A stretch of 20,689 nucleotides of DNA from CALJIC01 sp039805565. GTDB lineage: Bacteria; Chloroflexota; Chloroflexia; Chloroflexales; Roseiflexaceae. The stretch is from assembly GCA_039805565.1 (NCBI GenBank), contig JBDLTZ010000044.1:1-20689 (forward strand), written 5' to 3'. The notes beneath the pieces were generated by a model. That model made no database searches, was not told where the DNA came from, and saw nothing but the letters and a program-made list of their open reading frames with translations. Both the position numbers and the translations under genes were made by a program. Below are positions 16,011 through 20,689 of this stretch, piece after piece (position 1 is the stretch's first letter; each line of letters starts with the position of its first letter).

Positions 16011-16072
16011 CGCGGGTGGCACGGGCGTTGCATGTGCGTCTGTAGCAGACACCGGAGCGGAAGGGGGAGCAC

Positions 16073-17443
16073 GTGCCTCATATTGTCGTGCTTGGCGGCG
16101 GGTTTGCGGGTGCCACGATCACCCGCGAGCTCGAGCGCCACTTCCGGCGGGCCGACGATGTGCACATCACGCTCATCAGCCGGCACAACTACATGGTCTT
16201 CACCCCGCTGCTGGCCGAGGTGGCCGGCAACAGCATCGAGCCGCGCCACGCCGTGCCGCCGCTGCGCGGCTTCCTGAGCAAGGCGCGCTTCCACGAGGGC
16301 GAGGTCCGCGCGGTGGACCTGGGCGCGCGCGTTGTCAGCGTCGAGCACGCCGATGGGCGCGTGGTGGCCATTCCCTTCCACTACCTGGTGATCGCGCTCG
16401 GCGCCGTCACGAACTACCAGCGCGCGCCGGGCGCGGCCGACTACAGCTACGACCTCAAGAGCCTGGACGACGCGATCCGCCTGCGCAACCACGTGCTGGC
16501 GACGCTCGAGCTAGCCGACGTCACAGCGGACGCGGCCGCGCGGCGGGCGCTGCTGACGTTCGTCGCGGCGGGCGGCGGCTACGCGGGAGTGGAGGGGCTC
16601 GGCCAGCTGGTGGACTTCGTGCGCAAGGCGCTGCGGTTCTACCCTACGATCCGGCCGGAGGAGCTGCGCTTCATCCTGGCTACCCGCGGGGCGCAGCTGC
16701 TGGAGGGGATCGACGACCAGCTCGGCCGGTACGTCATCCGCAAGCTCGAGGACCGCGGGGTCGAGGTGCGGCTGGGTGTGAAGATCACCGAGGTGACGAC
16801 GGCGACGGCCACGCTCGAGCCGGGCGGCGTGCTCCCGACGGCCACGGTGCTCTGGGCGGCGGGCATCGCCGTCAACCCGCTGCTCGCCGACGTGGACGTG
16901 CCGAAGGACAAGCGCGGGGCGATCGTGGTGGACCGAGCGCTGCGGGTCGTCGGCCACCCGAACGTGTTCGCGCTCGGCGACTGCGCAGCGGTGCCGCGTG
17001 GCGACGGGACGACGTACGCGCCGACGGCGCAGAACGCCACGCGCGAGGCGGTCACCGCGGCGCGCAACCTGGCGGCTACCATCCGCGGCGGGCGCCTGAC
17101 GGCGTTCCACTTCAGCGCGCTCGGCAGCCTGGCGACGATCGGCAACTACCAGGCGGTGGCGCAGTTCGGGCGCGTCCCGTTCTCCGGACTGCCGGCCTGG
17201 CTGGCCTGGCGCTCCGTCTACCTCCTCAAGCTGCCGTCCTTCGGCCGCCAGCTGCGCGTGGCGCTCGACTGGGTGCTCGAGGCGATCCTACCGACTGACA
17301 TCGTGCAGCTGCCGGTGCGCCCCTCGGACGACGCGGTGGCGAACGCGGCAGCGGCCGGCGACTTGCGCGTCGAGACGCCAGCCCCTGAGCCTGGACACAC
17401 CGAGGCGCCGCCGGCGGAGCGGGAGCGCGGGGCCGGACGCTGA
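16073..17443 (+). CDS. ndh: Type II NADH:quinone oxidoreductase (NDH-2)
   Basis: A 456-residue monotopic flavoprotein that passes electrons from NADH to quinone without pumping protons. The FAD dinucleotide-binding motif is VVLGGGFAG (5-13), the second, NADH-binding motif is AAGGGYAGVE (165-174), and FALGDCAAV (299-307) contacts the flavin. The quinone-site segment APTAQNATREA (316-326) keeps TAQ. The C-terminal part LPAWLAWRSVYLLKLPSF (373-390) is the amphipathic membrane-binding region, followed by a 40-residue polar tail rich in Ala, Pro and Glu. The start is GTG 16073, with AAGGGGGAG three bases further up; the valine-free MPHIVVLGGG start matches the family. It lies upstream of the Mrp antiporter gene, but a 547-bp gap separates them. 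Confidence 0.93.
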   Translation: MPHIVVLGGGFAGATITRELERHFRRADDVHITLISRHNYMVFTPLLAEVAGNSIEPRHAVPPLRGFLSKARFHEGEVRAVDLGARVVSVEHADGRVVAIPFHYLVIALGAVTNYQRAPGAADYSYDLKSLDDAIRLRNHVLATLELADVTADAAARRALLTFVAAGGGYAGVEGLGQLVDFVRKALRFYPTIRPEELRFILATRGAQLLEGIDDQLGRYVIRKLEDRGVEVRLGVKITEVTTATATLEPGGVLPTATVLWAAGIAVNPLLADVDVPKDKRGAIVVDRALRVVGHPNVFALGDCAAVPRGDGTTYAPTAQNATREAVTAARNLAATIRGGRLTAFHFSALGSLATIGNYQAVAQFGRVPFSGLPAWLAWRSVYLLKLPSFGRQLRVALDWVLEAILPTDIVQLPVRPSDDAVANAAAAGDLRVETPAPEPGHTEAPPAERERGAGR

Positions 17444-17990
17444 GGAGGCCCAGCGCTTTCCTCCCCCGCGAGCGAGCGCTGCAGTCGCCAGAGGAGCAGG
17501 GCCGCGAGCAGCGCCGCCCCCCTACGCGGGCGGCAGGAACAGTCATGCCAGCGGCACCCCGAGCACCAGGCTCGCCCCCTTCATCAGCGCCACCCCCTCC
17601 AGCTTGTTGCGCGCCAGCGCTGCCAGTGCTAGCGCTGTCAGCGGTGCCAGCAGCGTCCGGTCGTCGCGCTGGTCGCGCAGCAGGAACCCTACCACCGCGT
17701 AGGCCGAGAGCGGCGCCACGACCCAGGTGAGGTCGCGCTCGGTGGGCGCGCTGCTCCCGCGTGGCCACCAGCGGGAGCAGCAGGCGCACCGCATCACACG
17801 CCAGGGGAAAGTGCCTCTGTCGCTCGGAGGAGGAGGGCATTGCGCAGGTGAGACTTGCCCGGGCGGGGGAGGACGAGCTTCCCTATTGTCGCGCTGCTGC
17901 CGCTGATAGGATGCTAGGGCGTGACGGCGGGCATCCGTGCGATAGCCGATCGCGTATTGGCGAGGGTACACCTCAAGGGAACATAAAACC
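17444..17990. other. Non-coding gap between NDH-2 and the Mrp antiporter
   Basis: No plus-strand gene is convincing in these 547 bp. The left part holds the permease remnant on the minus strand. The last 150 bp are presumably the leader of the antiporter gene; a loose TTGTCG (17886-17891) and TAGGAT (17907-17912) pair has only 15 bp spacing, so the promoter is uncertain. Confidence 0.6.
17450..17745 (-). pseudogene. Eroded ABC-2 type permease fragment
   Basis: The minus strand from about 17745 down to 17543 encodes DLTWVVAPLSAYAVVGFL, then LRDQRDDRTLL and ALARNKLEGVALMKGASLV before a TGA at 17543. The R-D-x-R-T-L and A-x-N-K-x-E-G-x-A-x-M-K motifs are those of ABC-2 permeases of the drug-export type, but here they are only about 20 residues apart, instead of the roughly 80 expected. 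After the stop, the next frame carries AALLAALLLWRLQRSLAGEE (about 17515-17456), which looks like the last membrane helix and tail of the same protein. This suggests deletions plus a frameshift in a dead gene. No start codon or intact N-terminal half is found. The call rests on motif memory, not on a search. Confidence 0.42.
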
Positions 17991-20689
17991 ATGCTGCTTG
18001 TTGCTGTGCTCTCCGGGTTCGTGCTGGCGGCGGCGGCGCCGTGGCTCCAGCGCGTCACGCGTGACGCGACCGGCTGGGTGCTTGCGGCGCTGCCCGCGGC
18101 GCTGTTCGTCTTCTTCGCGGCGGCGGCTGGCCAGGTGACGGGCGGCCAGGCGTCGGCCGAGCGCTACGCGTGGGTGCCCGCGATGGGCGCCGACCTTTCG
18201 TTGCGCCTGGATGGCCTGAGCCTGCTGTTCGCGCTGCTGATCACTGGAATCGGCGCACTGGTGCTGGTCTACGCAGGCGGCTACCTGCGCGGTGACCCGC
18301 ACATCGGGCGGCTGTACGCCTTCCTGCTGATGTTCATGGCGTCCATGATCGGCCTCGTGCTATCGGACAACCTGCTGGCGCTGTTCGTCTTCTGGGAGCT
18401 CACCACCGTCAGCTCGTACCTGCTGATCGGCTACAAGCACCGCTACGAGAAGGCGCGCAAGGCCGCGCTCCAGGGCATGCTGGTGACGGGGCTGGGCGGG
18501 CTGGCGATGCTGGCGGGGTTCGTGCTTCTGGCCTCCGTCGGCGGCAGCTTCGAGATCTCGGCGCTGCAGGCCGGGGCCGTCCAGGCGCATCCGCTCTACG
18601 GTGCGATCCTGGCGCTGGTGCTGCTCGGCGCCTTCACCAAGTCGGCGCAGTTCCCGTTCCACTTCTGGCTCCCGGGCGCGATGGAGGCTCCCTCGCCGGT
18701 GAGCGCCTACCTGCACTCGGCCACGATGGTCAAGGCAGGCGTCTTCCTGCTGGCGCGCCTCTCGCCGGTGCTGGGTGGTACGGCTGCCTGGTCTACTGCG
18801 CTGACCGTGGCCGGGCTCACCACGCTCGTGGTGGGCTACGGGCTGGCGGTGGTGCAGTTCGACCTGAAGCGCATCCTGGCCTACACCACCGTGGCAGCGC
18901 TCGGGTCGCTGGTGCTGCTGCTGGGGATCGGCGGCGCGGACGCGATCAAGGCGGCGATGGCGTTTCTGCTGGCGCACGCGCTCTACAAGGGCGCGCTGTT
19001 CATGGCCGCCGGCACGGTGGACCACGAGGCCGGCACGCGCGACATCCGGCAGCTAGGCGGGCTGGCGCGGGCGATGCCGCTCACCGCGGGGGCTACGATC
19101 CTCTCGGCGCTCTCGATGGCCGGCGTGCCGCTGCTGTTCGGCTTTGTGGCGAAAGAGCTGCTCTACAAGGCCGCGCTGGTGCAGCCGCCGCTGATCACGC
19201 TGGTGGTTCTCGCCAATGTGCTTGGGGTGGTGGCGGCGGCGCTGGTGACCTGGCGTGTCTTCTTCGGTGCTGCCGGGCACCCGCCCAAGCACCCGCACGA
19301 GGCGCCCCTGGCCATGTGGCTCGGCCCGGCGCTGCTCACCGCGCTCAGCCTGGCTGTGGGCACGCTCCCCTGGCTGGCGGATGGGCTGGTGGGCGCGGCG
19401 GCGACAGCGGTGGCCGGGGAGCCGCAGAAGGTTGGACTGGTGCTCTGGCCGGGGATCGAGGGCGCGAACGGCGTTGCGCTGGCGCTCTCGGCGCTCACGC
19501 TGGCGCTCGGCGCGGCGCTCTACCCGCTGCACCGTCGGGCCGAGGGCCTGGTGGCACGGGTCGGCGGGGCGCTGCGCTTCGGCCCCGAGCGCGCCTACAC
19601 CGCCGCGCTGGACGGCACGGTGGCGCTGGCGCGCTGGCAGACCCGCGTGCTCCAGACTGGCCGACTCAGCGCATACCTCACGCTGATGCTCGTGACGGCC
19701 GTGACACTGGCGGGCAGCACGCTCCTGCTGCGCGTGCCGCTGGCGCTGCCGCCGCTCAGCGACGTGCGGGTGTACGAGGTGGCGCTGGCCGCGCTGATGG
19801 TGGTCGCCACGTTCGTGATGGTTCGCGCGAGCTCGCGCATGGCGGCGGTCCTGGCGCTCGGCGTGGTGGGATACTCGATGGCGCTGGTGTTCCTGCTCTA
19901 CGGCGGGCCGGACCTCGCCATGACCCAGTTCGCCGTCGAGACGCTGAGCGTGGTGCTGTTCGCGCTCGTGATCTACCGCCTGCCGCGCTACCGCCTGATC
20001 AGCCGGCCGGCCGACCGAGCGCGGGGTGGGGTGCTGGCGGCGGCGGCGGGCGCGCTGTTCACGCTGATCCCGCTGGCGGCGCTCGCCAGCCCGGCGTCCT
20101 CGCGGCTGACGCCCTACTTCGCCGAGAGCAGCCTCGCGCTGGCGAACGGCCTCAATGTGGTGAACGTCATCCTGGTGGACTTCCGCGGCTTCGACACGCT
20201 CGGCGAGATCACGGTGCTCGGTGTCGCGGCGATCGGCATCTACGCGCTGATGGCGATGCGCCCGGCCGATCTACCCGCCGCGCGCCCGGTGGGCCCGCCC
20301 GAGGCCTGCGCCCCCGCCGAGGGGTCGCGCTCGCTGATCCTGAGCGCGGCGCTGCGGCTGCTGCTGCCGCTGCTGCTTGTCTTCTCGGTGTTCCTGCTGA
20401 TCCGCGGCCACAATATGCCCGGCGGCGGGTTCGCGGGCGGGCTGGTGGCCGCCGCTACCTTCGTGCTGTACGCCCTGTCCGAGGGGGTCGCGCGGGCACG
20501 GCGGTCGCTGCTGCTGAGCGAGCGCACGTTCATCCCGATCGGCCTGACGATCGCCCTGGCCAGCGCGCTGCTGTCCCTGTTCGCCGGGCAGCCCTTCATG
20601 ACCGGTCTCTGGCTCCCGACCGCGCTGCCCGTGGTGGGCAAGGTCGGCACGCCGGTGATCTTTGACGTCGGTGTCTACTTCCTGGTGTT
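17991..20689 (+). CDS. mrpA: Fused MrpA-MrpB subunit of a multisubunit Na+/H+ antiporter, 3' end outside window
   Basis: 899 codons are open to the window edge. The N-terminal two thirds is MrpA, homologous to complex I subunit NuoL: E136 in FVFWELTT, K217 in GAFTKSAQFPFHFWLP, K248 in HSATMVKAG, K333 in HALYKGALFMAAG and K388 in GFVAKELLYK form the usual proton-path row. Residues about 591-661 match the MbhD-like (DUF4040) domain, ending GGPDLAMTQFAVETLSVVLF. Residues 719-760 carry the NVILVDFRGFDTLGEI signature of the MbhE region. From about 778 an MrpB domain follows (LLIRGHNMPGGGFAGGLVAA, then FDVGVYFLV at the edge), which is a separate gene in Bacillus. The complex exports Na+ using proton motive force for pH and salt homeostasis. 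ATG 17991 is preceded by AAGGGA at about 11 nt. Confidence 0.93.
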   Translation, partial: MLLVAVLSGFVLAAAAPWLQRVTRDATGWVLAALPAALFVFFAAAAGQVTGGQASAERYAWVPAMGADLSLRLDGLSLLFALLITGIGALVLVYAGGYLRGDPHIGRLYAFLLMFMASMIGLVLSDNLLALFVFWELTTVSSYLLIGYKHRYEKARKAALQGMLVTGLGGLAMLAGFVLLASVGGSFEISALQAGAVQAHPLYGAILALVLLGAFTKSAQFPFHFWLPGAMEAPSPVSAYLHSATMVKAGVFLLARLSPVLGGTAAWSTALTVAGLTTLVVGYGLAVVQFDLKRILAYTTVAALGSLVLLLGIGGADAIKAAMAFLLAHALYKGALFMAAGTVDHEAGTRDIRQLGGLARAMPLTAGATILSALSMAGVPLLFGFVAKELLYKAALVQPPLITLVVLANVLGVVAAALVTWRVFFGAAGHPPKHPHEAPLAMWLGPALLTALSLAVGTLPWLADGLVGAAATAVAGEPQKVGLVLWPGIEGANGVALALSALTLALGAALYPLHRRAEGLVARVGGALRFGPERAYTAALDGTVALARWQTRVLQTGRLSAYLTLMLVTAVTLAGSTLLLRVPLALPPLSDVRVYEVALAALMVVATFVMVRASSRMAAVLALGVVGYSMALVFLLYGGPDLAMTQFAVETLSVVLFALVIYRLPRYRLISRPADRARGGVLAAAAGALFTLIPLAALASPASSRLTPYFAESSLALANGLNVVNVILVDFRGFDTLGEITVLGVAAIGIYALMAMRPADLPAARPVGPPEACAPAEGSRSLILSAALRLLLPLLLVFSVFLLIRGHNMPGGGFAGGLVAAATFVLYALSEGVARARRSLLLSERTFIPIGLTIALASALLSLFAGQPFMTGLWLPTALPVVGKVGTPVIFDVGVYFLV

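Noticed and set aside
15962..16492. N-terminal extension of the GH2 protein (open frame to 16492)
   Set aside because: It would overlap the divergent NDH-2 gene; ATG 15961 has a good ribosome site and the right family length.
19316..20665. 449-codon plus-strand frame inside the antiporter gene
   Set aside because: Out-of-frame Arg/Gly/Ala-rich translation of mrpA; the correct frame gives MrpA and MrpB motifs.

Overview
The window is a GC-rich, gene-dense bacterial chromosome segment. Several things fit Chloroflexota, class Chloroflexia: an archaeal-style CDC48 ATPase beside a small heat-shock protein, a fused MrpA-MrpB antiporter, lipoproteins with a Tat signal and Ala/Pro/Thr linkers, GC-rich interspersed hairpins of the CCCTCTCC...GGAGAGGGG type, and a promoter box reading GCTATAATGGGG. 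This placement is inferred from gene content and style; no rRNA or other marker gene is present. I see no tRNA, rRNA, CRISPR array, transposase, phage gene or integration site.

Left part, minus strand (1-7301). Reading from high to low coordinates there is a tight run: NIPSNAP protein, aldo/keto reductase (AKR), membrane-anchored TlpA/ResA-like thioredoxin, degenerate Lgt-like membrane protein, then a YghZ/Gpr-like AKR. The AKR/thioredoxin pair overlaps by 4 nt and the thioredoxin/Lgt pair by 1 nt, so these are probably translationally coupled. Beyond lie a 1000-residue soluble sensor kinase (GAF-PAS-PAS-PAS-GAF-HisKA-HATPase) without a regulator partner in view, and a flavin-reductase-family protein that runs off the left edge.

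Middle, plus strand (7431-11404). A third AKR diverges from the NIPSNAP gene across a compact back-to-back promoter region. It is followed by a membrane-anchored monoheme cytochrome c, a short medium-chain zinc alcohol dehydrogenase and a Tat-exported dienelactone-hydrolase-like lipoprotein. Palindromic repeat elements fill two of the gaps. The three AKRs, the dehydrogenase and the nearby glycoside hydrolase suggest sugar, aldehyde and ketone redox chemistry, but no single pathway can be assigned.

Right part. On the minus strand a GH2 glycoside hydrolase, a GvpH-like Hsp20 and a two-domain CDC48 ATPase form an operon (15961 down to 11430); the GH2 and Hsp20 genes overlap by 17 nt. Divergent from it, across a 111-bp region with a perfect GCACAC-G-GTGTGC palindrome, is a type II NADH dehydrogenase. 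A 547-bp gap follows, holding what looks like the eroded remains of an ABC-2 permease on the minus strand. The window ends inside a fused MrpA-MrpB Na+/H+ antiporter subunit, presumably the first gene of an mrp operon.

Nothing here is a clear new defence or mobile system. The best candidates for something undescribed are the GH2-Hsp20-CDC48 operon and the thioredoxin-coupled Lgt homologue that lacks the residues needed for lipoprotein acylation.
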